Position numbers and translations under genes: made by a program. A stretch of 64,000 bases of DNA from Streptomyces hyderabadensis (GTDB taxonomy: Bacteria > Actinomycetota > Actinomycetes > Streptomycetales > Streptomycetaceae). Every line of letters starts with the position of its first letter. Within the stretch, counting starts at the first letter, position 1. Below the pieces are notes generated by a model. The model was not told where the DNA came from. It worked only from the letters and a program-made list of their open reading frames with translations, and did not search any database. The stretch lies in the NCBI RefSeq assembly GCF_020404845.1, contig NZ_JAIOJZ010000018.1, positions 62,001 through 126,000 on the forward strand, written 5' to 3'. Positions 16,222 through 24,849 of the stretch are shown in pieces.

Positions 16222-17210
16222 CGTGACGTCCTCACCCTCGGGTCGAGGAAGCTGTAGGAGAGGTCGACGAGCAGGTTCACCACGACGAAGGTGGCGGCGA
16301 AGAACAGGACGGTGGCCTGGACGAGCGGGAAGTCGCGGTTGGAGATCGCCTCGACGGTCAGCTGGCCCACCCCGGGCCAGGAGAAGACCCGTTCGGTGAG
16401 GATCGCCCCGCCGAGCAGGTTGCCGACCTCCAGGCCGACGACGGTCACCACCGGCAGCGAGGCGTTGCGCAGTCCGTGCCTGAGCACCACCTGCAGCGGC
16501 CCGAATCCCTTGGCGCGGGCGCTGCGGATGTGGTCGCAGGACAGGACGTCGATCAGCGAGGAGCGCAGCAGGCGGGCGACGACGGCGACGGAGTACACGG
16601 CGAGGGTGACGGCGGGCAGCACCAGGTTGGCGAGGGTGCCGTAGCCGGAGGCGGGCAGGGCGCGCAACCAGACGGCGAAGACCAGGATGAGCAGGATGCC
16701 GACCCAGAACGGCGGGGTGGACTGGCCGAGGAGCACGCCGGTCATCACGGTGTTGTCGGTGCCCCGGCCGCGGCGCATGGCGGCGAGGATGCCGGCCGGG
16801 ACCGCGATGACGAGGGTCACCGCGAGGGCGGCGGCGGCCAGTTCGATCGTGGCCGGCAGCCGGTCGGCGAGGATCTCGCCCACGGGCTGGCCGTAGACGA
16901 GGGAGTCGCCGAAGTCGAGGTGGAGCAGTCCCCGGAGGTAGTCCAGGTACTGGGCGAACAGGGACTGGTCCAGGCCCAGGGAGTGGCGCAGCACCTGCTC
17001 CTGTTCGGCCGTGGCGTCCGGCGGCAGCAGGATCTTGACGGGGTCGCCGGACAGGCGGACGAGGAAGAAGGCGACGGTCGCCGTGCACAGCAGCACGAAC
17101 AGGGCGGTGACCAGGCGCTTGGCCACCTCGCGCAGCAGCCCCGCCCGGTCCGGGCGGCGGGTCGTGGACTTTGCCGGGGCGGGCGGCTGGTCGAGGGTGA
17201 GGGCGCTCAT
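16218..17210 (-). CDS. Peptide ABC transporter permease (OppB/DppB-like)
   Basis: 330 residues with about six membrane helices. Typical OppB features: an N-terminal helix around 35-55 followed by FFLVRLSGDPVKILLP, LGLDQSLFAQYLDYLRGLLHLDFGDS split across the periplasmic loop, and the EAA loop IRSARAKGFGPLQVVLRHGLRN. It pairs with the DppC-like permease. ATGA overlaps join it to the binding-protein gene upstream (17207-17210) and the DppC-like gene downstream. Confidence 0.92.
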   Translation of the reverse strand: MSALTLDQPPAPAKSTTRRPDRAGLLREVAKRLVTALFVLLCTATVAFFLVRLSGDPVKILLPPDATAEQEQVLRHSLGLDQSLFAQYLDYLRGLLHLDFGDSLVYGQPVGEILADRLPATIELAAAALAVTLVIAVPAGILAAMRRGRGTDNTVMTGVLLGQSTPPFWVGILLILVFAVWLRALPASGYGTLANLVLPAVTLAVYSVAVVARLLRSSLIDVLSCDHIRSARAKGFGPLQVVLRHGLRNASLPVVTVVGLEVGNLLGGAILTERVFSWPGVGQLTVEAISNRDFPLVQATVLFFAATFVVVNLLVDLSYSFLDPRVRTSR

Positions 17211-18784
17211 CGGGACACCTCCGCGCTCTCCATGGCGAGGACCCCCGCGGCTCCGGGCGTCCAGCGGGGCCGGTCGTTGCGGGCGTAGATGTTGTCGATC
17301 TGGTAGAGGAAGACGAAGGGTGCTTCCCGGCGCATCAGCCGTTGCAGGTCGGAGAAGGCCGCTTCGCGCCGCGCGGGGTCCTCGGAGAGTTCCTCGGCGT
17401 CGATGAGGCGGTCGGCCTCGGCGGAGTGCCAGCGGCTCTGGCGGCGGTCGCTGCGCACGTTGGACTGGACGATGCTGGCGCCGTCCATCGTCCAGACGGT
17501 GCTGGCCGCGAGGTAGACCGGGCCGAGCGCGCCGCGGTTGTCGGAGGTGAGGCGGGCGGAGTAGGTGCCGGGGTCGAGGAGGTTGACGCGGGCGTCCACC
17601 CCGGCCCTGGCGAGGAGCCCGGACAGGGCCTCGGCGACGTTGGCGTCGATGTTGGACGCGGTGAGCGTGGTGGCGAAGCCGTGCGGGTGGCCGGCTTCGG
17701 CGAGCAGCCGCCGGGCGGTGTCGACGGAGCGGGTGAAGGGCTTGACGGTGGGGTCGAAGCCGAAGGAGCCGCGCGGGACGAGTGCGGGCGTCTCGGTGGC
17801 CTTGCCGCCGAGCACGGCCTTGATCAGCAGCGGCACGTCGATCGCGTGGTTGAGTGCCTGGCGTACCCGGCGGTCCTGGAGCGGGCCGCGTTCCAGGGTG
17901 TTCAGGGACAGGTAGGCGGTGCGGATGCCGGTGTGGCCGTCGATGGTGACGCCGCCGTAGCCCTCGAGTTGCTGGGCGGCGTCCGGGGTGAGTCCGGCGA
18001 CGAGGTCGACGCCGCCGCTCTGCAGGGCGGCCAGCGAGGACGAGGCGTTGGGGGCGGGGCTGAAGACGAGTCCGTCGACGGCGGGGCGTCCGTTCCAGTG
18101 GTCCGCGTAGGCGCGCATCCGCAGTTCGTGGTCGCGCTGCCAGCTCTCGAAGGTGAAGGGGCCGGTGCCGACGGGGTGGTCGGCGAAGGCCGCGTCGCCC
18201 ACGTCGGCGAGGTGGCGGGGTGGTACCACGACGCCGCCGAACAGGGAGAGTTTGGCGGGCAGGATGGGGTCGTGCACGGTGGTGTGGATGTCGACGGTGA
18301 GCCGGTCGACGACGGTGACGCCCTTGACGAAGCGCAGCTCGACGATCGGTGACTTGGTGGCGGGGTCGAGCAGGCGCTCGATGCTGAAGGCCACGGCCCG
18401 CGCGTCGCACACCTCGCCGTTGTGGAAGGTCACCCCGGGGCGGAGGGTGAAGCGCCAGGTGTGGGCGTCGGTGGCCTTCCAGGTCAGGGCGAGCCTCGGG
18501 TGCAGCCGGTTGTCCCGGCCGCGGGTGGTGAGGGTGTCGAACATGTTGATCAGGACGTTCATCGACACCATGTCGCCCTGCTTCTGCGGGTCCAGGGTCT
18601 TCGGGTCGCCCGGCTGGGAGACCCGCAGGACGTTCCCGGCCCGGTCCGCGGCGGCCGTCGTGCCGCACGCGCTCAGGAGCGCGGGAGCGCCGAGGGCTCC
18701 GAGCAGCAGACCGCCGGTCCGCAGGACGTGGCGACGGCTGGGACGGCTGCGGTCCACCGTGCGCCCCTGAAGAATTCGTTCCAT
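17207..18784 (-). CDS. Peptide-type solute-binding lipoprotein (SBP family 5)
   Basis: 525 residues. The signal region has a basic twin-arginine-like stretch (SRPSRRHVLRTG), a hydrophobic core and a lipobox LLSAC with Cys40 as the acylated residue, so it is probably a Tat-exported lipoprotein. The mature part has the family 5 pattern: VLRVSQPGDPKTLDPQKQ, WKATDAHTWRFTLRPGVTFHNG and VRQALNHAIDV. It captures the substrate, likely a peptide or peptide-like compound, for the four transporter proteins downstream. GGAGG lies 9 bases before the ATG. The start codon overlaps a dyad at 18778-18789. Divergent from an IclR regulator that probably controls it. Confidence 0.92.
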   Translation of the reverse strand: MERILQGRTVDRSRPSRRHVLRTGGLLLGALGAPALLSACGTTAAADRAGNVLRVSQPGDPKTLDPQKQGDMVSMNVLINMFDTLTTRGRDNRLHPRLALTWKATDAHTWRFTLRPGVTFHNGEVCDARAVAFSIERLLDPATKSPIVELRFVKGVTVVDRLTVDIHTTVHDPILPAKLSLFGGVVVPPRHLADVGDAAFADHPVGTGPFTFESWQRDHELRMRAYADHWNGRPAVDGLVFSPAPNASSSLAALQSGGVDLVAGLTPDAAQQLEGYGGVTIDGHTGIRTAYLSLNTLERGPLQDRRVRQALNHAIDVPLLIKAVLGGKATETPALVPRGSFGFDPTVKPFTRSVDTARRLLAEAGHPHGFATTLTASNIDANVAEALSGLLARAGVDARVNLLDPGTYSARLTSDNRGALGPVYLAASTVWTMDGASIVQSNVRSDRRQSRWHSAEADRLIDAEELSEDPARREAAFSDLQRLMRREAPFVFLYQIDNIYARNDRPRWTPGAAGVLAMESAEVSR

Positions 18785-18814
18785 TGAACAACACCTCCGT
18801 TCCGTCAGATGGAA
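18778..18814. promoter_or_regulatory. Divergent control region with two candidate IclR operators
   Basis: Two dyads lie between the binding-protein gene and the IclR gene: GTTCCATTGAAC (18778-18789, overlapping the binding-protein start codon) and TTCCGTCAGATGGAA (18800-18814), whose arms TTCCRTC/GAYGGAA pair with one G/A mismatch. TTCC and GGAA arms around a short centre resemble known IclR-family operators. Binding is inferred. Confidence 0.5.
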
Positions 18815-18838
18815 TGCGGTTGGGTTAAGCTAAGCGAC

Positions 18839-19675
18839 ATGGTGAAAGCGGTCAACACCCGGTCGGTCGACCAGGAACTCGTGAAGGGCCCCGTCGACAA
18901 GGCGATGGAGGTGCTCGATGCGCTCGTCCAGCCCGGTGGCCCCCACCGGCTGGGGGAGATCGCGCGCCGTACGGGGCTGACCAAGCCCACCGTCCACCGG
19001 CATCTGCGGACCATGGCGGAGTACGGCTTCGCCGAACCCGCCGAGGGCGGCAGCTATCGTCCCGGGCCCCGGCTGCTGGGCCTGGCGGCGGCGGCCCTGA
19101 GCGACAGCCGCGTTCTGGAACTGACCAGGCCCGCCCTCGCCGACCTGCGCCGGCGCACCGGCCACGTCGCGTTCTACGCGGTGCGCCACGCGTCCGACGC
19201 CGTGTACCTGGAGCAGTCGGAACCGGCCCGCGAGTACCGGATGGGTACCCGGCCCGGCCACCGGTCGCCGCTGCACACCTGCGGCGTGGGGCTCGCCATG
19301 CTCTCCGCGCTGCCCGCCGAGGAGGCCGCGGCGGTCCTGGACGCACCGGACCTCCAGGCGCGCACGCCGAACACGCCCACCGACCCGGCGGCGCTGCGCG
19401 CGGTGCTCGCGCGGGCGGCGCTGTGCGGCTACGCCGTGGACGACGAGTACGACGAGCCGGACGTCAGGTCGGTGGCGGCTGCCGTGCTGGACGCGGAGGG
19501 CCGGGCGGTGGGTGCGATCGGCATCGCCGGACTGACCTTCACCCTCGACCCCGGCAGTGTGGAGGTGTTCGGGCCGATGGTGCGGGCCGCCGCGCGTACG
19601 GTGTCCGCCGGGCTCGGCGCGCCCGCCCCCGTCCTCGGCGTGGTGGACGCCGACCGGGGAGCTGAGCAGGCGTGA
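18839..19675 (+). CDS. IclR-family transcriptional regulator
   Basis: 278 residues from ATG 18839; an in-frame ATG at 18809 would add ten residues but falls inside the operator-like dyad, so the later start is preferred. The N-terminal winged helix covers about 15-70 (RLGEIARRTGLTKPTVHRHLRTM). The effector domain has the usual FYAVRHASDAVYLEQ, RSPLHTCGVGLAML and a late GAIGIAG. IclR proteins are usually repressors or activators responding to small carbon substrates. It is divergent from the ABC importer operon and translationally coupled (GTGA, 19672-19675) to the serine hydrolase, so importer and hydrolase are likely one regulon. Confidence 0.9.
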   Translation: MVKAVNTRSVDQELVKGPVDKAMEVLDALVQPGGPHRLGEIARRTGLTKPTVHRHLRTMAEYGFAEPAEGGSYRPGPRLLGLAAAALSDSRVLELTRPALADLRRRTGHVAFYAVRHASDAVYLEQSEPAREYRMGTRPGHRSPLHTCGVGLAMLSALPAEEAAAVLDAPDLQARTPNTPTDPAALRAVLARAALCGYAVDDEYDEPDVRSVAAAVLDAEGRAVGAIGIAGLTFTLDPGSVEVFGPMVRAAARTVSAGLGAPAPVLGVVDADRGAEQA

Positions 19676-20733
19676 GCGCGCTGGCCGAACTGCTCGCCGA
19701 GGGGCGGCAGAAGCGGGTCTGCTCCGGTGCCGCCTGGTCCGTCGGGGGCCCGGAGGGGCCCCTTGAGCGGGGCTGGACCGGCACCCGCAGCTGGGACGGC
19801 CCGGTGCTGGACGGCGACGACGTGTGGGACCTCGCCTCGGTGACCAAACCGATCGCCGGGCTCGCGGTCATGGCCCTCGTCGAGCGCGGCGCACTCGGCC
19901 TCGACGACACCGTGGGCGGGTACCTTCCCCACTACCGGGGCGGCGACAAGGCGGAGCTGACCGTACGTCAACTCCTCACGCACACCTCGGGGATACCCGG
20001 TCAGGTGCCGCTGTACCGGGACCACCCCACGCGTGCCGCGCTGCTGGAGGCGGTGCGGCTGCTGCCGCTGACCGCGCAGCCGGGCACCCGCGTCCAGTAC
20101 TCCTCGCAGGGGTTCATCGTCCTCGGGCTGATCGCCGAGGCGGCGGCAGGGGAACCGCTGGACACACTGGTGGAGCGGCTGGTGTGCGCGCCGCTGGGCC
20201 TGCGGGACACCGTCTTTCGCCCGGACGCCGACCGCCGGGCGCGCGCGGTCGCCACCGAGGACTGCCCCTGGCGCGGCCGCACGGTCGTGGGCGAGGTCCA
20301 CGACGAGAACGCGGTGGTGCTCGGCGGGGTCGGCGGCCACGCCGGGCTGTTCGCCACGCTCGCGGACATGGAACGGCTCGGCGCCGCCCTCGCCGCCGGC
20401 GGCCGGGGCCTGCTGCGCCCCGACACCCTGGCGCTGATGACGGCCGCCCACACGGACCACCTGGCGCTGCGGCGCGCCCTGGCCTGGCAGGGCCGCGATC
20501 CGGTCGGCTCCCCCGCGGGTGAGGAGTTCGGCCCGGACTCGTACGGTCACACGGGCTTCACCGGCACCAGCCTGTGGGTCGACCCGGCCACGCGGCGCTA
20601 CGCCGTGCTGCTCACCAACCGGGTGCACCCGACGCGGACCGGTGACGGGATCGTCGCGCTGCGCCGCGCGTTCCACGACCTCGCCGCCCAGGTGCCCCCG
20701 GTGGCAGCCGGCGCCCGGCATCGTGTGGAATGA
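19672..20733 (+). CDS. Serine hydrolase, beta-lactamase class C/esterase family
   Basis: 353 residues from a GTG overlapping the IclR stop. The active-site SxxK is SVTK at 56-59 (DLASVTKP), the second element is the Tyr of VQYSSQGF, and the third box is GHTGFTG near residue 290. DTVGGYLPHYRGG and LTVRQLLTHTSGIPG are hallmark segments. No signal peptide, so it acts in the cytoplasm. Members include esterases, D-aminopeptidases and penicillin-binding-protein relatives. Beside a peptide-type importer it may process an imported peptide or ester; that is inference. Confidence 0.88.
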   Translation: MSALAELLAEGRQKRVCSGAAWSVGGPEGPLERGWTGTRSWDGPVLDGDDVWDLASVTKPIAGLAVMALVERGALGLDDTVGGYLPHYRGGDKAELTVRQLLTHTSGIPGQVPLYRDHPTRAALLEAVRLLPLTAQPGTRVQYSSQGFIVLGLIAEAAAGEPLDTLVERLVCAPLGLRDTVFRPDADRRARAVATEDCPWRGRTVVGEVHDENAVVLGGVGGHAGLFATLADMERLGAALAAGGRGLLRPDTLALMTAAHTDHLALRRALAWQGRDPVGSPAGEEFGPDSYGHTGFTGTSLWVDPATRRYAVLLTNRVHPTRTGDGIVALRRAFHDLAAQVPPVAAGARHRVE

Positions 20734-20737
20734 GCCG

Positions 20738-21271
20738 GTGACCTCCTCCGCACCGCGCGCCGAGCGCCCCGAACGCATCCGCCCCGCCGCCCAGAGCCTC
20801 ACCGGCGTCGGCCTCGCCGTCCTCGATCCCGCCGGCCGGGTCCTGCTCGGACTCGGTCACGACGGACGCTGGGAGATGCCCGGCGGCAAGGTCGACGCGG
20901 GCGAGGACTTCGAGACGGCCGCCGTCCGGGAGTTGGCGGAGGAGACCGGGCTCGTGGCCGCCCCGGCGGACGTGCGGGTGCTGGCCGTGCTCGTCGACGG
21001 CGTGGCCGGCCTGACCCGGGTGACCGCCGCGGCGGTCACCGAGCGGGCGGCCGGTACGCCCCGGGTCACCGAGCCGGACAAGATCGAGCGCTGGGAGTGG
21101 TTCGCCCGCGAGGCGGTCCCGGCCGCGCTCTTCCCGCCGTCCGCCTCGGTCCTGGACTGCGTGTGGCCCGGTGCGGAGCGGCGGGGTGCGGACGGGGTCC
21201 GGCGCTACGCGGTGGCCGGGCCGGTCGTGAACGGCAGCACGAGCCGGGAGGGGTGCGCCGCGTCGCGGTAG
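20738..21271 (+). CDS. NUDIX hydrolase
   Basis: 177 residues from GTG 20738, 4 bases after the serine hydrolase stop. The NUDIX box is complete at about 50-72: Gly50, Glu56, then RELAEETGL (64-72), matching GX5EX7REUXEEXGU. It hydrolyses nucleoside diphosphates linked to another group; the exact substrate is not visible. WEMPGGKVDAGE resembles MutT/ADP-ribose-type members. The 3' end runs 67 bases into the end of the convergent CocE-type gene (21205-21271), so the last 22 codons are antisense to it. A GTG five codons upstream is an alternative start. Confidence 0.85.
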   Translation: MTSSAPRAERPERIRPAAQSLTGVGLAVLDPAGRVLLGLGHDGRWEMPGGKVDAGEDFETAAVRELAEETGLVAAPADVRVLAVLVDGVAGLTRVTAAAVTERAAGTPRVTEPDKIERWEWFAREAVPAALFPPSASVLDCVWPGAERRGADGVRRYAVAGPVVNGSTSREGCAASR

Positions 21272-22935
21272 ATCTTGTGGGTGACGGGCCGGCCCACCGG
21301 CAGGTGGAAGGCGTCCGGCGGCAGCAGCGCGTTGTGCTCGTCGGCGAGCGGCTCGTCGTTGGAGAGTTCCGCGACCAGCCGGTGCCCCGGCAGGAAGGTC
21401 GCGGCGAACGGGTAGACGCGCAGCACGTACTCCTCGATCCGCCCGGGCTCGACGGGCACCGCCCGGGTGTGCGGGTGGTGCGGGTCGCCCTCGGTGGTGC
21501 GCTCCTCGTCCAGCTCGCGGTGCGAGGCCTTGAGGTAGGCGGTCGTGACGAGCTGTCGCTTCCCGCCCGGCGCCTCGTCCCACAGGCGCAGGATGAAGTT
21601 GGTGTCGCTCTGGTCGATCTCGGCGAAGAGGTGGGCCGCGCCCTGGCCGATCATCTCGGTGGGCTCGGTGAACGGGGCGGTGCTCCAGCTGAGGATCTCC
21701 ACCTTGTCGGTCACCGTCAGCGGCGCCTGGTAGAAGCCGTCGGGGGCGGCGTGCTCCGCCCCCATCAGCTCCGGCTCGAAGGAGAGCGCCCGGCGCGGAC
21801 GGAGGTAGAGGGAGCGGTGCTCGACCTCCTTCGGCGGCCACTGGGCGCCGGTGGCGTACTCGCGCGAGCCCTCGACGTGGACGGTGACGGCGGGCTCGTC
21901 CATGATCCCGTTGTCGACGCCCTTGAGCCAGTACTCGTACCAGCGGAACATCTTGTCGTGCTCCTCGACGAAGGGGCGCGACTGCATCGGCGGGTAGGGG
22001 CCGATGTCCAGCTTCTTCGGTCCCTTCAGCGCCTGGTACAGCTCGATGGTGCCGTCCATGGTCCAGCCGCGGCCCTGGTCGATCTGGAGCCAGACCGGGA
22101 TGTCGATGTTCGGCGCGAGCGTGACCGGGTTGCGTTCCTCGTACCAGTCGCCGTCGACCTCGTTCATCACGATGTCGAACCAGGCCTCGTGGTTCTTCGG
22201 GTAGTTGAGCACATGGACCAGGTTGGGCCAGGCGGCCACGTCCGGGTCCCGGAGCCGTTCGGCGACCTTCTCCTTGATCTCCGCGGGCGAGAAGGTCTCC
22301 AGCATGCGGGACTTGACGCCGTCGGTGAAGGCCCAGCCGGAGTCGCCGCCGCGGCCCTCGCGGGCGGCGCGCGGCATGAACCACATGACGCCGCCGTGAT
22401 AGGTGGTCTCGTAGAAGTCGTAGTGGCCGCCGCTGACGAAGATCGCCTTGAGGCTCGGCGGGCGTTCGGCCGCCGCCAGCACCTGCATCGAGCCGAAGTA
22501 GGAGATGCCGATCATGCCGACGTTGCCGTCGCACCACGGCTGCGCGGCGACCCACTCGATGAAGTCGTACGCGTCCTGGCCGAGCGGGACACCGCCGGCG
22601 TTGTAGTTGCCGATGTGCTCGCCCCCGGAGGCGCCGGAGCCGCGCAGGTCGCCGATGACGTGGACGTAGCCCTCCTGCACGACTCGGGCGATGTCGCCCG
22701 CCTCGATGCACCCGTCCCACATGGGGCTGGGCCGGCGCTGCGGCGGGGTGGTGAGGGCGAGTGCCTGCAGTTCCTTGCCGTACGGGCTGAGCGCCACCAG
22801 CGCGGGGCGCGGCTCGTCGGCGACCGCGCTGTAGGTGTCGGCGGCCAGGGTGACGCCGTCGCGCATCGGCACGCGCAGGTCCTTGCGGACGGCGATGGAC
22901 TGCTGGCCCGCACGGATGGTCCGGGGGTCGGTCAT
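21205..22935 (-). CDS. CocE/NonD-family serine hydrolase (X-Pro dipeptidyl-peptidase fold)
   Basis: 576 residues. The nucleophile motif GISYFG places the catalytic serine at 145, with the conserved RGSGASGGE oxyanion region just before it. The C-terminal half is the jelly-roll domain (SRPFVEEHDKMFRWYEYWLKG, RLWDEAPGG, PGHRLVAELSNDE). Relatives include cocaine esterase, glutaryl-7-ACA acylase and X-Pro peptidases, so it cleaves an ester or amide. No signal peptide. Last gene of the six-gene leftward catabolic operon, coupled by ATGA (22932-22935) to the metallo-hydrolase upstream. Confidence 0.9.
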   Translation of the reverse strand: MTDPRTIRAGQQSIAVRKDLRVPMRDGVTLAADTYSAVADEPRPALVALSPYGKELQALALTTPPQRRPSPMWDGCIEAGDIARVVQEGYVHVIGDLRGSGASGGEHIGNYNAGGVPLGQDAYDFIEWVAAQPWCDGNVGMIGISYFGSMQVLAAAERPPSLKAIFVSGGHYDFYETTYHGGVMWFMPRAAREGRGGDSGWAFTDGVKSRMLETFSPAEIKEKVAERLRDPDVAAWPNLVHVLNYPKNHEAWFDIVMNEVDGDWYEERNPVTLAPNIDIPVWLQIDQGRGWTMDGTIELYQALKGPKKLDIGPYPPMQSRPFVEEHDKMFRWYEYWLKGVDNGIMDEPAVTVHVEGSREYATGAQWPPKEVEHRSLYLRPRRALSFEPELMGAEHAAPDGFYQAPLTVTDKVEILSWSTAPFTEPTEMIGQGAAHLFAEIDQSDTNFILRLWDEAPGGKRQLVTTAYLKASHRELDEERTTEGDPHHPHTRAVPVEPGRIEEYVLRVYPFAATFLPGHRLVAELSNDEPLADEHNALLPPDAFHLPVGRPVTHKIYRDAAHPSRLVLPFTTGPATA

Positions 22936-23906
22936 GAGGGGTCGCTCCTGTGCTGCTGTGTCTGCCCGTGCTGGGCGAAGTGCGTGCGGTAGCCGGCCAT
23001 GGAGGTGAAGAACGGCGACGGCTCCAGCGCGGGATCGCCGCTGTAGCCGAGTTCCTCGGCCACGCGGGCGAACGGGGAGTACGGCGAGTCGGTCTCGCGC
23101 GGTCCCGCCTCCAGGCATCCGCGGGCGGCCGAGGCGACGCGCGCCTCGATGTCCAGACTCTCGGTGATGGCCTCCTCGGCCTGCGCCTCGTCCAGTTCCA
23201 CGCCGTACGGCGTGCCGTCGGCGCGGCGGTAGGGGTGCCCCAGGTAGAGGTGGCGCGGGCGGATCTCGTCGCGCAGGTACTCCAGGCTGGAGCGGTAGGC
23301 GACCGGGTCCGTGTAACCGGGGAAGTGGTTGGCGGCCCCGTGGACCTGGACGGAGTCGCCGACGAACACCGAGCGCTGCCCGTCCACGACGTAGGCGACC
23401 GATCCGGGTGTGTGGCCCGGGATGGAGTGCACCGAGACGGTGACCCCGCCGCCGAGGGACAGGGTCTCGCCGCCCCGGACGAGCAGGGTGGGTTCCATCT
23501 CGCCGGAGATGACGGCGTCCGCGGCGCCGGCCACCTTGGCCTCACCCTCGGGATCGCCCAGGTACCGGCCCCGGCCGTCGAGGTACTCCCGCACGTGGGC
23601 CCGGCGGGAGCGGAGCATCGGCGCGTCGGCCTCGTGGATCACCACCTGTGCGCGGCGGCCGGTCAGCTCCCACAGGGCGTGCGCCCCGCCGACGTGGTCG
23701 ATGTGACCGTGGGTCAGCAGGATCCAGCGCACGTCCTCGACGCGGCGCCCGATCGCCTCCAGCGCGGGCACCATCCCCTCCCGCGGGGAGGTGGCGATGC
23801 CGGTGTCGACGATCGCCGGCTCGGGGGCGTCGATGAAGAAGCTGTAGAGACCGAACCGGCCCCAGGGCGAGAAGAGGGGGTGGACGTCGGCTTCGTGCGT
23901 CGTCAT
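22932..23906 (-). CDS. Metallo-beta-lactamase-fold hydrolase
   Basis: 324 residues. The metal motif THGHIDH gives His66, His68, Asp70 and His71; further ligands lie in PGHTPGSVAY and FVGDSVQ, and the last His in YLGHPY. All di-metal ligands appear present. Substrates of such enzymes range from lactones and thioesters to phosphodiesters. It is coupled to both neighbours by ATGA overlaps, and together with the phosphotriesterase-like and serine hydrolases makes four hydrolase types in one operon, suggesting a substrate opened by successive ester or lactone cleavages (inference). Confidence 0.9.
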   Translation of the reverse strand: MTTHEADVHPLFSPWGRFGLYSFFIDAPEPAIVDTGIATSPREGMVPALEAIGRRVEDVRWILLTHGHIDHVGGAHALWELTGRRAQVVIHEADAPMLRSRRAHVREYLDGRGRYLGDPEGEAKVAGAADAVISGEMEPTLLVRGGETLSLGGGVTVSVHSIPGHTPGSVAYVVDGQRSVFVGDSVQVHGAANHFPGYTDPVAYRSSLEYLRDEIRPRHLYLGHPYRRADGTPYGVELDEAQAEEAITESLDIEARVASAARGCLEAGPRETDSPYSPFARVAEELGYSGDPALEPSPFFTSMAGYRTHFAQHGQTQQHRSDPS

Positions 23907-24844
23907 GACTGCTTCCCCCGGCCCGCCCGGTCGAGGAAGTCGCGCGTCTCGGCGAAGACCCGGTGGTACTCCGGGAGCCAGGAGAAGTGCTGGACGAATC
24001 CGTGGCCCGCGCCGTCGTAGCGGCTCACCGTCGCCGCGACTCCGGCCTCGCGCAGCCGCCGCCCGTACAGCTCGCCCTCGTCGCGCATCGGGTCGTACTG
24101 CGCGGTGACGACGAGCGCCGGCGGCAGTCCGGTGAGGTCTTGCCGCTTGATCGGGGAGACGAGCGGGTCGGCCGGGTCGGCACCGCTGTCCAGGTAGAAG
24201 GCGTTGAACGGCTTCAGCCCCGCCGTCTCCAGGCCGTAGCCCACCGCGTTCTCCCGCAGCGAGGCGTAGCGGTCGACGTCGAAGTCCAGGTCGAGCGAGG
24301 GGTAGTAGAGGATCTGGTGGGTGATCCGGTCGAAGCCGTCGTCGTGCGCCCGGGCGGCGACCGCGGCGGCGAAGGTGCCGCCGGAGCTGTCACCGGCGAC
24401 GGCCAGGGTCGTGCCGTCCCAGCCCAGGCCCTCGCCCTTCTCGGCGACCCAGCGCGTGACGGCGTAGCAGTCGTCGAGACCGGCCGGGAAGGCGGCCTCG
24501 GGGGCCAGCCGGTAGCCGACGGAGACGACCTTGAGCCCGGTCTCCTTCGCCAGCGCACGCGCGACGTGGTCGTGCGTCTCCAGGCTGCCGAGGAAGAAGG
24601 CGCCGCCGTGGAAGTAGACGATCACGCCGTGGGTGCCGGCCTCGTCCGGGGTGTAGACGCGCACGGGCACGTCGCCGGAGGCGGTGTGCGCGGTCGTGTC
24701 CTCGACCGCGTTCAGCGGCAGGCGCTCGTCCACGGGGGCGACGTGCGCCTCGTCCGCGGCGCGCATCGCGACCGGGTCGAGCGGGCCCTCGGGCGGGGTC
24801 GGCAGGCCGGCGAGGAACGTGGCGATCTCCGGGTGCAGGGGCAT
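23903..24844 (-). CDS. Alpha/beta hydrolase, hormone-sensitive lipase family
   Basis: 313 residues. HGG at 79-81 (VYFHGGAFFLGS) forms the oxyanion hole, GDSSGG has the nucleophile Ser153, Asp near 250 lies in QYDPMRDEG, and the catalytic His is in DGAGHGF. This is a class IV carboxylesterase. ATG 24844 is preferred because AGGAG lies 8 bases upstream; a GTG at 24853 overlapping the monooxygenase stop (GTGA) is possible but has no room for a ribosome site. Coupled downstream by ATGA (23903-23906). Probably cytoplasmic. Confidence 0.92.
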   Translation of the reverse strand: MPLHPEIATFLAGLPTPPEGPLDPVAMRAADEAHVAPVDERLPLNAVEDTTAHTASGDVPVRVYTPDEAGTHGVIVYFHGGAFFLGSLETHDHVARALAKETGLKVVSVGYRLAPEAAFPAGLDDCYAVTRWVAEKGEGLGWDGTTLAVAGDSSGGTFAAAVAARAHDDGFDRITHQILYYPSLDLDFDVDRYASLRENAVGYGLETAGLKPFNAFYLDSGADPADPLVSPIKRQDLTGLPPALVVTAQYDPMRDEGELYGRRLREAGVAATVSRYDGAGHGFVQHFSWLPEYHRVFAETRDFLDRAGRGKQS

Positions 24845-24849
24845 GGTCG

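Noticed and set aside
18809..18838. Upstream ATG as the start of the IclR gene
   Set aside because: No ribosome-binding sequence, and the codon lies within an operator-like dyad; the ATG at 18839 is better placed before the conserved domain.
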